Origin: UBA3839 sp963627995
Lineage (GTDB): Bacteria; Bacteroidota; Bacteroidia; Bacteroidales; Bacteroidaceae
DNA: 64,000 nt
NCBI GenBank assembly: GCA_963627995.1
Contig: CAVGCV010000006.1
Coordinates: forward strand, 52,182 to 116,181
Reading direction: 5' to 3'
A model generated the notes under the pieces. That model did no database searches. It was not told where the DNA came from and saw only the letters and a program-made list of their open reading frames with translations. This document shows positions 1-8,306 of the stretch, piece after piece (the first letter of the stretch is position 1; every line of letters starts with the position of its first letter). The position numbers and the translations under genes are program-made.

Positions 1-1096
1 GCAAGCCGTGGCGGCGCGACGACTTGCGTATCCAGGTGGGGTGGAAGTAGGCCGATTCGAACAGGATGTTGTGGGTGTTCTCGTACGTTCCCGACCCCTT
101 GCCGCCGAACACGCCGGCAATGCACATGGGCTCTTCCGCGTTGCAGATGGCGAGGTCGCGGTCGCTCAGGCGGTGCTCCGTCCCGTCGAGTGTGACGAAC
201 GGCGTTCCTTCGGGCATGGTCTTCACGACAATCTTCCGCCCTTTGATCATGTCCGCGTCGAAACAGTGGAGCGGCTGTCCGTAGGCCATCATGATGTAGT
301 TCGTGATGTCCACGATGTTGTTTATCGGACGCAGGCCGATGGTGGTGAGCCGTTCCTTCAGCCACTGCGGCGACTCCTTCACTTCGCAGCCGCTCAGCGT
401 GACGGCGCAGTACCTCGGGCACGCCTCCGTGTTCTCCACGGAAACGTCGATTTCGAGGCTCTCGCAATCAACGGAGAACGCGTCGGTCGATGGCGCGTGC
501 AGCTGTGTCTCGAATCCGTGTTGCCTCAGATAGGCGTGGAAGTCCCTCGCCACGCCGTAGTGGGAGCACGCGTCGGAATGGTTCGGCGTGATGTCCACCT
601 CGATAAGCCAGTCGCTCTCGACGCCGTAGTACGTTGCCGCCGGCGTGCCGGTGGGCGCGTCCTGAGGCAGGACGATGATGCCGCTGTGGTCTGTCCCGAT
701 TCCGATTTCATCCTCGGCGCAAATCATGCCGTTCGACTCCACGCCGCGCAGTTTCGACTTCTTGATGACGAATTCCTTGTCGCCGTCGTAGAGCTTCGCG
801 CCGAGCGTGGCGACAATCACCTTTTGCCCCGCCGCCACGTTGTGCGCGCCGCACACGATTTGCTCCACGTGCCCGCCGCCAAGCTCGACGGTGCACACGT
901 GCATGTGGTCGCTGTTGGGATGCGGGTCGCACGTGAGCACGCTGCCCACGACAAGCCCTTGCAGTCCGCCTTTGATGGATTGCACTTCCTCCACCGCTCC
1001 GACTTCAAGCCCCACGCTCGTCAGAGCCGCGGCCACGTCCTCGGCACTCATGTCGAAGTCCACGTACTCTTTGAGCCATTTATAACTGATGTTCAT
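1..1096 (-). CDS. pheT: Phenylalanine--tRNA ligase beta subunit (5' part, cut by window edge)
   Basis: This is the beta chain of the alpha2-beta2 enzyme that charges tRNA-Phe in the cytoplasm. The minus-strand reading starts at 1096 with MNISYKWLKEYVDF, the usual PheT start, and stays open for 365 codons to the window edge; the family is normally about 800 residues, so more than half is missing. The EMAP/OB-fold tRNA-binding domain covers about residues 40-155, with HPNSDHMHVC near residue 58. The B3/B4 editing region begins near CPRYCAVTLSG around residue 210. A good Bacteroidetes promoter lies about 70 nt upstream. The identification rests on colinear family motifs; pheS is not in the window. 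The start is the first ATG after the promoter. Confidence 0.96.
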   Translation of the reverse strand, partial: MNISYKWLKEYVDFDMSAEDVAAALTSVGLEVGAVEEVQSIKGGLQGLVVGSVLTCDPHPNSDHMHVCTVELGGGHVEQIVCGAHNVAAGQKVIVATLGAKLYDGDKEFVIKKSKLRGVESNGMICAEDEIGIGTDHSGIIVLPQDAPTGTPAATYYGVESDWLIEVDITPNHSDACSHYGVARDFHAYLRQHGFETQLHAPSTDAFSVDCESLEIDVSVENTEACPRYCAVTLSGCEVKESPQWLKERLTTIGLRPINNIVDITNYIMMAYGQPLHCFDADMIKGRKIVVKTMPEGTPFVTLDGTEHRLSDRDLAICNAEEPMCIAGVFGGKGSGTYENTHNILFESAYFHPTWIRKSSRRHGL

Positions 1097-1163
1097 CTCG
1101 TTAGATTGTTTGTTCCCATGACGAAGCGTTCGACGCGCGCCGACCGCCGATTAAAATTGAATG

Positions 1164-1194
1164 CAAAGTTAGTGCAAATTGGGCGTAACGCAAA
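1164..1194 (-). promoter_or_regulatory. pheT promoter (Bacteroidetes -33/-7)
   Basis: On the minus strand TTTG (1191-1194) is followed after 19 nt by TAACTTTG (1164-1171), matching the TTTG-N19/20-TAnnTTTG consensus of the Bacteroidetes primary sigma factor. It predicts a 5' leader of about 65 nt for pheT. Confidence 0.75.
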
Positions 1195-1421
1195 ACGAAA
1201 GCCGCAATATTTCAGGGCGGTGCGCGGTGGCCGGGCCGTGGTTGCGCCCTGCGGGAAAAGAGGGCGCGCGGATTGTTTTTTTTCGCGTGCCGCAGGTTGC
1301 AAATTTTAGTTTTGTGTCCGTGCACACTTGTAAAAGTGTTCAAAATGTGGCGTGCGGGCTGTCAAAGTAGGTGAAAAAGGTGCTTTTTTCGCGCATGGTG
1401 CGTGATTTTCAGTGGAATAAG

Positions 1422-1452
1422 TTGTGCGTTCGTGCCAAAAGCAATACATTTG
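1422..1452 (+). promoter_or_regulatory. Promoter of the winged-helix gene
   Basis: TTG (1422-1424) is separated by 20 nt from TACATTTG (1445-1452), a full Bacteroidetes -33/-7 match. Predicted leader is about 55 nt to the ATG at 1512. Confidence 0.7.
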
Positions 1453-1511
1453 TACCGCATTTCAAAGACCTCTCGACGGAGGTAAGTGTTTAACAATAAT
1501 TTTTTTAAGGT

Positions 1512-1724
1512 ATGCTGCAAGAAAAAGCAGGCAACATCGCGGGTATTATTTGGAACGCGCTGTCTGAAGCAAATGAGGGCTTGACATTCAAGCAAATCAA
1601 AAAGACGACGAAATTGGCAGAGAAAGATTTCAACCTTGGAGTAGGCTGGCTGCTTCGTGAGGACAAACTCGCCGTGGTTGAGACGGGCGACGAGAAAGAT
1701 CCTTATGCGTTCTCTTTGAAATAA
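1512..1724 (+). CDS. Small winged helix-turn-helix protein (DUF2582-like)
   Basis: A 70-residue cytoplasmic protein that is a single winged-helix domain. It reads MLQEKAGNIAGIIWNAL, then a recognition-helix region LTFKQIKKTTKLAEKDF, then a wing ending DPYAFSLK. It resembles the DUF2582 family common in Bacteroidales, often described as a small DNA-binding protein; targets are unknown. It is monocistronic, with its own promoter 60 nt upstream and a very strong terminator 41 nt after the stop. I am fairly sure of the fold but not of its role. Confidence 0.8.
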   Translation: MLQEKAGNIAGIIWNALSEANEGLTFKQIKKTTKLAEKDFNLGVGWLLREDKLAVVETGDEKDPYAFSLK

Positions 1725-1764
1725 TCAGGCGGATTCCATCTATTCATACGACGCAGTCCGCGTC

Positions 1765-1817
1765 AAGAGAAACAAAAGGCGCTGCGACCTCATGTCGCGG
1801 CGCCTTTTGTTTCTCTT
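1765..1817 (+). terminator. Rho-independent terminator of the winged-helix gene
   Basis: A 24-bp stem with one G.T wobble closes a 5-nt loop (CTCAT). The arms start AAGAGAAACAAAAGGCGC and end GCGCCTTTTGTTTCTCTT, so A-rich and T-rich outer arms flank a GC core. It should work in both directions, but only the upstream gene needs it. Confidence 0.9.
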
Positions 1818-2018
1818 GTGTGGACGCGCACGGCGCGCGCCGCAGGGGATGCGGACTTTCTCTTTACGGGAAAAGGGCTATCCCTTTGCTCGCGCAGAAG
1901 AATAGCCACAACACAAACACAAAATAAAACACGACAATACTACATTCATGATGTAGCTTTTCCGTCTGTTTTTTGCGGACGATTCGCGCGCGGCGCGCGC
2001 GTTCCGCTTTTGTCTTCC

Positions 2019-2048
2019 GAAAGGGCGGCGCGCGGCGCGCCGCCTTTC
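2019..2048. other. GC-rich hairpin downstream of galE
   Basis: GGCGGCGCG and CGCGCCGCC form a perfect 9-bp stem with loop CGG, extended by an A/T pairing. It lies 53 nt past the galE stop. No T-run follows on the minus strand, so a terminator role is only possible, perhaps helped by the weak hairpin CTACAT/ATGTAG at 1940-1956. It does not share the 22-nt phase of the arrays described elsewhere. Confidence 0.4.
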
Positions 2049-2100
2049 CCGTATCGCTTGGCGCGCGCCCCGCGCATGGGGCCGCGCGCGTTCCTCTTGT

Positions 2101-3141
2101 TTACTGGATGCCGTCCTCGCGGAGTTTCTTCTGCCAGTTCCAAGCCGACAGCAGCACGTCCTCCAGGTTGGAGTCCGCCTTCCAGCCGAGCACCTTGTTC
2201 GCCTTGTCGACGTTGCCCCAAACTTTCTCGATGTCGCCCTCGCGGCGTGGCGCGAACTCCCAGTTGAGCTTCACGCCGGTCGCCTTCTCGAAACCCTCGA
2301 CGACCTCCAGTGTGCTGACCCCTGTGCCGGTGCCGATGTTGAACACCTCTACGGCGTCGGTCTCTTCGGTGTCGAGCACGCGCGCCATTGCCTTGACGTG
2401 GGCCTTTGCCAAGTCCACGACATAAATGTAGTCGCGGATGCACGTTCCGTCGGGCGTGTTGTAGTCGCTGCCAAATATCTTCAGCTGCTTGCGGATGCCC
2501 ATCGCCGTCTGCGTGACGAAGGGAATCAGGTTCATCGGCACTCCGTTGGGAAGCTCGCCAATCAGTGCCGTCGGATGCGCGCCGATGGGGTTGAAGTAGC
2601 GGAGAATCACGCTCTTGATGGGCGCGCCGCTGTGGATGTAGTCCTGGATGATTTCCTCGTTCACCTGCTTCGTGTTCCCATAGGGCGAGAGCGCTTTCTG
2701 AATCGGCGCTTCTTCCGTCACGGGCAGGTTCTCGGGCGAGGGCTGTCCGTAGACCGTGCACGACGACGAGAAGATGATGCCCTCCACGCCGTGCTTTGGC
2801 ATGAGCTCCAGCAGGTTGATGAGCGAGTTGAGGTTGTTGCGGTAGTAGAGCAAAGGCTTCTGCACCGACTCGCCCACAGCCTTGCTGGCCGCGAAGTGGA
2901 TGATGCCCTTGATGCCCGCGTGCTTCTCGAACACAGCCCGCAGCGCCGCCATGTCGCAGCAGTCCACCTGCTCGAACGCGGGGCGCACGCCCGTAATCTT
3001 CTCGATGCCGTCGATGACCGACGCGCTCGAATTCGACAAGTTATCGACGATGACCACCTCGTAGCCCGCCTCCTGCAACTCAACCGTGGTGTGCGAGCCA
3101 ATGAAGCCCGTGCCGCCGGTAACAAGAATTTTCTGTTTCAT
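2101..3141 (-). CDS. galE: UDP-glucose 4-epimerase
   Basis: Interconverts UDP-galactose and UDP-glucose using bound NAD, in the Leloir pathway and for surface sugar supply. The 346-residue length is normal. Visible family features are the N-terminal Rossmann motif GGTGFIGS (residues 9-16), the catalytic SSSCTVYG stretch and the YxxxK pair in SPYGNTK, followed by the substrate-binding RYFNPIGAHP. The gene is transcribed alone from a promoter 31-60 nt upstream and is divergent from the lytic transglycosylase gene. The GalE subclass is well supported because of its length and the RYFNPIGAHP segment; other UDP-sugar epimerases of the extended SDR group are less likely. Confidence 0.95.
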   Translation of the reverse strand: MKQKILVTGGTGFIGSHTTVELQEAGYEVVIVDNLSNSSASVIDGIEKITGVRPAFEQVDCCDMAALRAVFEKHAGIKGIIHFAASKAVGESVQKPLLYYRNNLNSLINLLELMPKHGVEGIIFSSSCTVYGQPSPENLPVTEEAPIQKALSPYGNTKQVNEEIIQDYIHSGAPIKSVILRYFNPIGAHPTALIGELPNGVPMNLIPFVTQTAMGIRKQLKIFGSDYNTPDGTCIRDYIYVVDLAKAHVKAMARVLDTEETDAVEVFNIGTGTGVSTLEVVEGFEKATGVKLNWEFAPRREGDIEKVWGNVDKANKVLGWKADSNLEDVLLSAWNWQKKLREDGIQ

Positions 3142-3171
3142 CCCGGTTCTATTCGTTCATGTTAGTCACAG

Positions 3172-3201
3172 CAAAAATAGGCATATTTTTCCACTTCCAA
3201 A
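3172..3201 (-). promoter_or_regulatory. galE promoter
   Basis: Minus-strand TTTG (3198-3201), 18 nt, TATTTTTG (3172-3179). The leader to the galE ATG is about 27 nt. Confidence 0.65.
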
Positions 3202-3243
3202 AGAATCCGCGTTAAATTTTCGACGCACTGGACAAAAAACGCG

Positions 3244-3251
3244 TACTTTTG
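3244..3251 (+). promoter_or_regulatory. -7 box directly before the lytic transglycosylase ATG
   Basis: TACTTTTG matches TAnnTTTG and ends only 5 nt before the ATG at 3257, so the transcript would be leaderless or nearly so. A clear TTTG -33 box is missing; TTTC at 3218-3221 is the nearest. Confidence 0.6.
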
Positions 3252-3256
3252 CACGC

Positions 3257-4477
3257 ATGACCGTCCACCCCCTCTCCAAGCCCTTTTCGGCGCGTCGCGC
3301 AGCCCGTTCCGCCGCGCTCGCCGTGGCGCTGCTCGCGCTCGCCGCCTGTGTCGAGCAGCCGCGACGCGAGCTCGGCGTGTTTTCCGGCGGCGGGCAGGGC
3401 GCGGAGGCCGACTCCGCCCTCTACGACCTGCCCGACATCCAGGCGTGCGGCGAGCTCATCGTATTGACGCGCTACGGTGCGGCGAGCTTCTTCGAATTCC
3501 ACGGCGAGTGCTTCGGCAGCCAGTACATGGTGGCGGCCGCCTACGCCGGAAGCATAGGCTGCGCGCTGCGCGTGGACGTCTGCCGCAGCGACGCGGAGCT
3601 GATGCGGAAGCTTCGCGGCGGAGAGGGCGACCTCGTGGCGTGCAACGTGGCGGTGTCCGGCTCGACGGATTCCGACATCGCCTATTGCGGACGGCGCGTG
3701 ATTCCCGCGTTCATCGACACCCTCGCCGCCGTGCAGCGCGACCCCTCCCTGCGCGCCGCCGCGCCCACGGCGTGGGCGGTGCGGCGCAGCTCGCCCGCGC
3801 TCGCCGCCTCGCTCGACCGCTGGCTCTCCGCCAACCGGTCGCGACTGCTGGCCATCGCCACTCCGCGCGTGTCCGACAGCCGGGGGCGCACCTATGCGCC
3901 GCGCCGCACGCCGTCGAGCCCCATCCGCAACCTCGCGAGGGGGGAGATTTCGCTCTACGACCAGCTATTTAGAAAGTACGCGCGCGCGTGCGCGTGGGAC
4001 TGGAGGCTGCTCGCGGCGCAGGCCTACCAGGAGTCGGCTTTCGATCCGCAGGCCGTGTCGTGGGCCGGCGCCATGGGGCTGATGCAACTCATGCCCGCCA
4101 CCGCCCGACAGGTGGGGGTGGCGGACGACGACGTGTTCGAGCCCGAGGCGAGCATCCGCGGCGCCGCCGCCCTCATCCGGCAGCTCGACAGCCACTACGC
4201 CGGGGTGGCCGATGCGAACGAGCGCATCAATTTCATTTTGGCGGCGTACAACGCGGGGCCCGGCCACATCGACGACGCGAGGCGGCTGGCCGACAAGCTC
4301 GGCACGGACTCCGGGCGCTGGTTCGGCCATGTGGACCAGGTGGTGGCGCGCATGTCGGAAAGCCGGTACTTCGACGACCCGGTCGTGCGGCACGGCTATT
4401 TCCGCGGCGCGGAGACCTGCAACTACGTGGCCGACATACGCGCGCGGTGGGACGGCTACCGACGCAAGGTGCGCTGA
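3257..4477 (+). CDS. MltF-type membrane-bound lytic murein transglycosylase (lipoprotein)
   Basis: Cleaves the MurNAc-GlcNAc bond of peptidoglycan with anhydro-muropeptide formation, at the cell envelope. The 406-residue protein has a signal peptide with lipobox LALAAC (Cys31), a periplasmic substrate-binding-protein-like domain (about residues 60-215) and a C-terminal SLT domain (about 240-380). Within the SLT domain I see QESAF with catalytic Glu259, GAMGLMQLMPATA and AAYNAGPGH. The frame is open upstream to 3086, but the ATG at 3257 is chosen because it gives the lipoprotein signal and follows the -7 box. This two-domain order is that of MltF. It converges on the GH43 gene across a 22-nt periodic array. 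Confidence 0.93.
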   Translation: MTVHPLSKPFSARRAARSAALAVALLALAACVEQPRRELGVFSGGGQGAEADSALYDLPDIQACGELIVLTRYGAASFFEFHGECFGSQYMVAAAYAGSIGCALRVDVCRSDAELMRKLRGGEGDLVACNVAVSGSTDSDIAYCGRRVIPAFIDTLAAVQRDPSLRAAAPTAWAVRRSSPALAASLDRWLSANRSRLLAIATPRVSDSRGRTYAPRRTPSSPIRNLARGEISLYDQLFRKYARACAWDWRLLAAQAYQESAFDPQAVSWAGAMGLMQLMPATARQVGVADDDVFEPEASIRGAAALIRQLDSHYAGVADANERINFILAAYNAGPGHIDDARRLADKLGTDSGRWFGHVDQVVARMSESRYFDDPVVRHGYFRGAETCNYVADIRARWDGYRRKVR

Positions 4478-4521
4478 CCGCGCCACGCCCGCTCGCCCTC
4501 CGCGCCGCCCGTTCCGCGCCC

Positions 4522-4703
4522 GCGCGGCGGGGCGGAAATGGCGGCGCACTGAAAAAATATTTTGAGCGCACTGGAAATATTTTTCCGGTGCGCTCAAACT
4601 TTTTTTCCGGTGCGCTCAAAATATTTTTTCAGTGCGCCGCAAGAAGCAAGGCGGCGCGCCGCCGCGTGGGGCGGGGCGCGCCGCTCCGTTCCCGCCCGTG
4701 CGG
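4522..4703. repeat. 22-nt periodic intergenic array A
   Basis: Nine 6-nt boxes start exactly 22 nt apart at 4522, 4544, 4566, 4588, 4610, 4632, 4654, 4676 and 4698: GCGCGG, GCGCAC twice, GTGCGC three times, GCGCGC twice, GTGCGG. The 16-nt spacers in the centre are A/T-rich (for example TGAAAAAATATTTTGA and TCAAAATATTTTTTCA). Positions 4543-4577 and 4604-4638 are 35-nt inverted arms with a single T.G mismatch, so the centre can form a very long hairpin with a 26-nt loop. It fills the space between the convergent transglycosylase and GH43 genes and could end transcription from both sides; that role is inference. Confidence 0.95.
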
Positions 4704-4722
4704 ACGTGACGCCGCGCGTCCG

Positions 4723-7700
4723 CTATGGCTTCCGCTGGTAGATGCTGATGCCGTCGAAGTCCACTGCGGCGCGGTTCTCCGTGTACGTCGCCTGGTAGAC
4801 GCCCACTTTCAGCACGCGGGGCAGGTCGTCGCGCTCCACGGGCGAGCCGGGCATTTCGGCCCACACCTTGCCGTCCGCGCTCGTGCGCGCGTGGATGCGG
4901 CTTCCCCGCCGCTCGAGCATGAGCCAGGGGTCGTAGTCCCACCCCTTGTTGTTGGGGTATTGGGGGCGGAAGTGCCGCTCCGCCACGGTGAGCATGTTGC
5001 CGCAGTTGTAGTTGGGGAACACGCCGAGGTGCACCAGCCGGCACGTGCGCGCGTCCACGTCGGCCTGCGCGAACACGCCGCCCTCGTTGTAGCCGGGCGT
5101 CACGCGGCGTTCCGCCCCGGTCAGGCCGGCCACGCGCGCCACCGCGATGAAGTCGCCGTCGAGCTCGACGGCCTCCGTCGGCCCGTTCTCGCTCTTGTCC
5201 GTGCCCATCTTCCTGTTCTCCGACTCGAGGCGCAGCCGCCCGTCGGCCGCGGCCTTCGCGCGGATGGGCTGCGCCACCTCCCTCCAGCCTGTCTGCCCGG
5301 CCTTCAGGGTGGACGCCAGCACGTCCGACTCGAAGCCGAACACGTCCCTCACGCGGGCGAACACGGTTCTCGTCCCGTCCACGCCCACCAAGGCCTCGTT
5401 GCCCGACAGGGGCTTGGCGGCGGCGAGCGCCGATTCCGCGTCCGCCCCGCTGCCGAAGTAGTAGTCGCACAGCCCGGCCTTGAGCGGCTGGCCGTCGGCG
5501 CCGGTCACCGCCGCGCGCGCCAGGCCGTCGCCGATGGGCTCGACGGACAGCCGCAGCGCCTTGCCCCGCAGCGGGCTGAGCGACGCGATGTCGCCCGCCT
5601 TGTCCCGGTCGTAGTCCGACGGCGCGGCCTGCAGCTCGCGCACCTGCGCCTCCGTCATGCTGCGGTCGTAGAGCTGGAGCGAGTGGAGGTAGCCGCTGAA
5701 GGGGTTGCCGCCCGCCGCCGACGCCCCGACGGTGATGTCGCCCCCCGGGCGGAGCATGAGGAAGATGTTCTTCTCGCTCACCAGCGTTCCGTCGCAATAG
5801 ACGCGCTCGTTGAATCCGTCGAAGCTCACGGCCCAGAACTGCCACACGCCCTCCTTGGCCGCGCCGCCCGCGCCGGCGTTCTCGAACGAGGCGTTGTGGG
5901 CCACGACGCCCTCCGTGCGGCTGCGGCCGTTGCGCAGCTCCACCGTGGCGAGGTCGTTGCCGGCGGGCATGAACTGCGCCACGCACTCAGTCTCGCCGAG
6001 GTCGGGGTTGAGCACCCACGCGCACACCGTGTAGGGCGCGTTGTACTTCATCGTGCGCGGCAGCGCGACGCCCTCGCTCACGAGGGTGCGCGTCCCGTCG
6101 AACCGGAACGCCGTCTTGCCGTCCTTCGGCACCACCGGGACGCCCTCGGCGCAGCGGAAGCGTCCGGGCAGCCCCGCGTTCTCCACGTCGGTGGCGAGCG
6201 TGCCGAGGGCGAGGCGGTCGGCGTTGAGGTCGATGAGCGGCGCGCTGTGGCGGTTGTCGGGGTCGGTCATGTCGTCCGTCACGACGCCCAGCCGCTCGCG
6301 CCGCACGTCCTTCTCGTGAATCCACGGGTAGCCCGCGACGATGGCCGCCTCGTCGAGCTCCACCTGCGGCAGCGCGTCCTTGGGGTTGCTCCGGCGCGTG
6401 GCGTTGTAGACCTTGATGTTCCACACGGCCGGGAAGTGCCCGTTCTTCTGCGTGTCGGTCACCGTCAGGCGCACGTAGCGGGCGCGCGCCTCCCCCTCGT
6501 CAATCATGGGCGAGCCCTGCCGCGTGTTCGCCCTGCGGTCGGCGTACACTGTCCAGTTCCGCCCGTCGGACGACGTTTCGAGGAGGTATTGGTAGAAGAA
6601 CGTTGCGTACTCGAACTGCGTGAAAACCTGGTTGAAGCGCGTCTCGCGCCCCAAGTCCACCGTCAGCCAGCCCGGCTCGGTGCAGGAGGCCGCGCGCCAG
6701 AGCGTGCCGTTGTTGTCATCGACGGCGTACTCGGGGCGGAACCACTCGCTGTACGACGACGAGGCCTCCACCCTCGCACCGTAGGCCAGGTTCACCGCCG
6801 TGTTCTTCCGCGCGAGCCTGGCCAGCGACTGCGGCACGAGCCCCTCGTGGGTGGGCTGCACGGGCCGTATGTCGCCGTTGCCGTCGAACTCCAGCTTGTC
6901 TATGCACACCTGCCGGTGGAAGCCGTGGATGGCGTGCGGGTTGTTGTGCCGGTGGTAGACGATATAGTACGCCTCGCCGTCGCGCAGGATGCTGTGGTGG
7001 CCCGGGCCGTGCACGGTGCCGTCGGCGCTGGTGCGCAGGATGCAGCCCTTGTAGGTGTAGGGTCCCATGGGCCCGTCCGTGCTGACGGCGTACTGCACGC
7101 GGTACGTGTCGTCGTGGCAAGAGCCGGACGAGTAGGTGAAGTAGTACGTCCCGTCCTTCTTGAACACGTAGGGCGCCTCGAAGAAGTCCGTGACTTCCGT
7201 GTTGGGAATCAGCCGCTTGTCGGTGAACGAGAGGCCGTCGGCCGCGAGCTTGGCCGCGCCGCAGCCGAATCCCTTGTAGATGCCCCACGTCCCGAAGTAG
7301 AGGTACTCGCTCCCGTCGTCGTCGCGGAAAAGCTGCGGGTCGAGCGTTATGGCGTTGTGCACGAAGCGGTCGCGCACCAGCACCGCCTCGCTCTGCCCGA
7401 GGCGGTTGCGCCACGGCCCTGTCGGCCGTGCGCTCTCGCCCACGCGGATGTCGCACGCATTGGTGCAATAGTAATAGCGGTAAGTGCCATCGGGCTGGCG
7501 CACCACGTCGGGCGCCCACACCACCTCCGTCGTGGGCCAGTTGAGCAGGCAGTTCTTCCAATTGACGAAGTCTTTCGACGCCCACACCTGCGCCGGCCCG
7601 TAGCCGTTGCCGGTGCCGTCGGTCGTGGCGTACACGTAGTAGGTGTCGCCGAACTTCCTCACCGTCGGGTCGGCGAAGTAGCCGGGGATGAAGGGATTGC

Positions 7701-7797
7701 CGGCGCCGGGCGTGTTCCACTGCGCCGGCGGGGTCTGTGCGCGGGCGGCCTGGAGCGCGCAGAGCGCGGCGGCCGCGAGAAGATGGTGTCTCTTCAT
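4723..7797 (-). CDS. Secreted multidomain glycoside hydrolase family 43 enzyme
   Basis: Probably hydrolyses arabinose- or xylose-containing plant polysaccharides outside the cytoplasm. The 1024-residue protein has a Sec signal peptide ending near ALQAARAQ. A five-bladed GH43 propeller follows at about residues 30-320. Its likely catalytic residues are Asp in FADPT (base), Asp in LDPQLFRDDDG and Glu in DFFEAPYVF. Next come a discoidin/F5-8-C (CBM32-like) domain at about 330-470, a LamG/concanavalin-like domain at about 530-700, and a C-terminal beta-sandwich like those following beta-xylosidase propellers. No SusCD pair is adjacent, so it is an orphan rather than part of a visible utilisation locus. 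Exact substrate cannot be told. Confidence 0.9.
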   Translation of the reverse strand: MKRHHLLAAAALCALQAARAQTPPAQWNTPGAGNPFIPGYFADPTVRKFGDTYYVYATTDGTGNGYGPAQVWASKDFVNWKNCLLNWPTTEVVWAPDVVRQPDGTYRYYYCTNACDIRVGESARPTGPWRNRLGQSEAVLVRDRFVHNAITLDPQLFRDDDGSEYLYFGTWGIYKGFGCGAAKLAADGLSFTDKRLIPNTEVTDFFEAPYVFKKDGTYYFTYSSGSCHDDTYRVQYAVSTDGPMGPYTYKGCILRTSADGTVHGPGHHSILRDGEAYYIVYHRHNNPHAIHGFHRQVCIDKLEFDGNGDIRPVQPTHEGLVPQSLARLARKNTAVNLAYGARVEASSSYSEWFRPEYAVDDNNGTLWRAASCTEPGWLTVDLGRETRFNQVFTQFEYATFFYQYLLETSSDGRNWTVYADRRANTRQGSPMIDEGEARARYVRLTVTDTQKNGHFPAVWNIKVYNATRRSNPKDALPQVELDEAAIVAGYPWIHEKDVRRERLGVVTDDMTDPDNRHSAPLIDLNADRLALGTLATDVENAGLPGRFRCAEGVPVVPKDGKTAFRFDGTRTLVSEGVALPRTMKYNAPYTVCAWVLNPDLGETECVAQFMPAGNDLATVELRNGRSRTEGVVAHNASFENAGAGGAAKEGVWQFWAVSFDGFNERVYCDGTLVSEKNIFLMLRPGGDITVGASAAGGNPFSGYLHSLQLYDRSMTEAQVRELQAAPSDYDRDKAGDIASLSPLRGKALRLSVEPIGDGLARAAVTGADGQPLKAGLCDYYFGSGADAESALAAAKPLSGNEALVGVDGTRTVFARVRDVFGFESDVLASTLKAGQTGWREVAQPIRAKAAADGRLRLESENRKMGTDKSENGPTEAVELDGDFIAVARVAGLTGAERRVTPGYNEGGVFAQADVDARTCRLVHLGVFPNYNCGNMLTVAERHFRPQYPNNKGWDYDPWLMLERRGSRIHARTSADGKVWAEMPGSPVERDDLPRVLKVGVYQATYTENRAAVDFDGISIYQRKP

Positions 7798-7896
7798 GGT
7801 GCTTGTAGGGTTTTGTTAGGTTAGTCGGTCGGCGCCGGACGCGCGGGCTCTCCGTCGCGCGGCGGCGCCGCGCCCGCAGTCCGGGGGCGGCCCGTG

Positions 7897-7904
7897 CAAA
7901 GATA
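7897..7904 (-). promoter_or_regulatory. -7 box of the GH43 gene
   Basis: Minus-strand TATCTTTG, a match to TAnnTTTG, about 100 nt before the GH43 ATG. I see no convincing -33 box. Confidence 0.5.
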
Positions 7905-8050
7905 CGCAAAAATCCGTCCGCGCCGAAGCGCTGCCCCCCGCGCGGCGGAAATAAATGGGGCGCGCGGAGGAAAAGGGGCGTGCGCGCGGCGGAAAAAGGG
8001 CTGGCGTGCGGCTGAAAAGTGGCGCGTGCGCGGCGGCGGAAGGGGGGGAC

Positions 8051-8276
8051 GCGCGGAGGAATCCGGATTCTGGCGCGCTGCAAGTTTTCCTGCGGCGCGC
8101 CGGGATTTTGTTTTGGGCGCGCTCGGAATAAATTTCCAAGTACTTGGAAAAATATTTTCAAGTACTTAGAAAAATATTTCCAAGTACTTGGAAATTTGGC
8201 GGCGGTGCGCTCGGGCCAGATTTCCGGTGCGCCGCAGGAAAACTTGCAGTGCGCAGCGGGCGCATCCGCAGTGCGG
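8051..8276. repeat. 22-nt periodic intergenic array B (mosaic of GC boxes and AGTACT)
   Basis: Boxes begin every 22 nt at 8051, 8073, 8095, 8117, 8139, 8161, 8183, 8205, 8227, 8249 and 8271: GCGCGG, GCGCGC x3, AGTACT x3, GTGCGC x3, GTGCGG. Spacers are always 16 nt, for example TGGAAAAATATTTTCA between AGTACT boxes. The array is a nested inverted repeat: 8130-8197 around the AGTACT boxes, and outer arms 8073-8103 and 8224-8254 that pair over 31 nt with two wobbles. It lies between the 3' end of the rRNA methylase gene and the promoter of GH43. Confidence 0.95.
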
Positions 8277-8306
8277 CGGCGCCGGACGGGCGCTGCGGCG
8301 CGGGGT

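Larger units (their letters stand above)
1097..1511. other. 415-nt divergent intergenic region
   Basis: The gap between the divergent pheT (-) and winged-helix (+) genes. Apart from the two promoters at 1164-1194 and 1422-1452 I see no RNA gene, repeat or credible small ORF. The part between 1310 and 1440 is AT-rich and without recognisable structure. Confidence 0.6.
7798..8306. other. 509-nt intergenic region holding array B
   Basis: The gap between two minus-strand genes. It contains the GH43 promoter (7897-7904), a purine-rich degenerate repeat zone at about 7930-8050 with GCGCGC or GTGCG-type boxes at 20-26 nt intervals, and the strictly 22-nt periodic array at 8051-8276. Nothing coding is credible. 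Confidence 0.8.

Noticed and set aside
8..1309. Plus-strand open frame at the left edge
   Set aside because: The minus strand encodes the N-terminal 365 residues of PheT with intact motifs; the plus-strand frame is its mirror.
4233..4619. Peptide repeats such as MSAPEKKFERTGKIFPV encoded by the arrays
   Set aside because: These appear in several frames at arrays A, C and D simply because 66 nt (three units) equals 22 codons. They lack promoters and conserved starts, and the arrays are better explained as DNA or RNA structure.
3988..7824. Very long plus-strand open frame opposite the GH43 gene
   Set aside because: It is antisense to a gene with clear GH43 motifs and has Arg/Ala/Gly/His/Val-rich composition. 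Extreme GC at third positions removes stop codons from the opposite strand.
4522..8276. CRISPR array
   Set aside because: The repeating unit is only 22 nt with a 6-nt constant box; there is no 25-40 nt repeat, no unique spacer set and no cas gene. The elements are palindromic mosaics.
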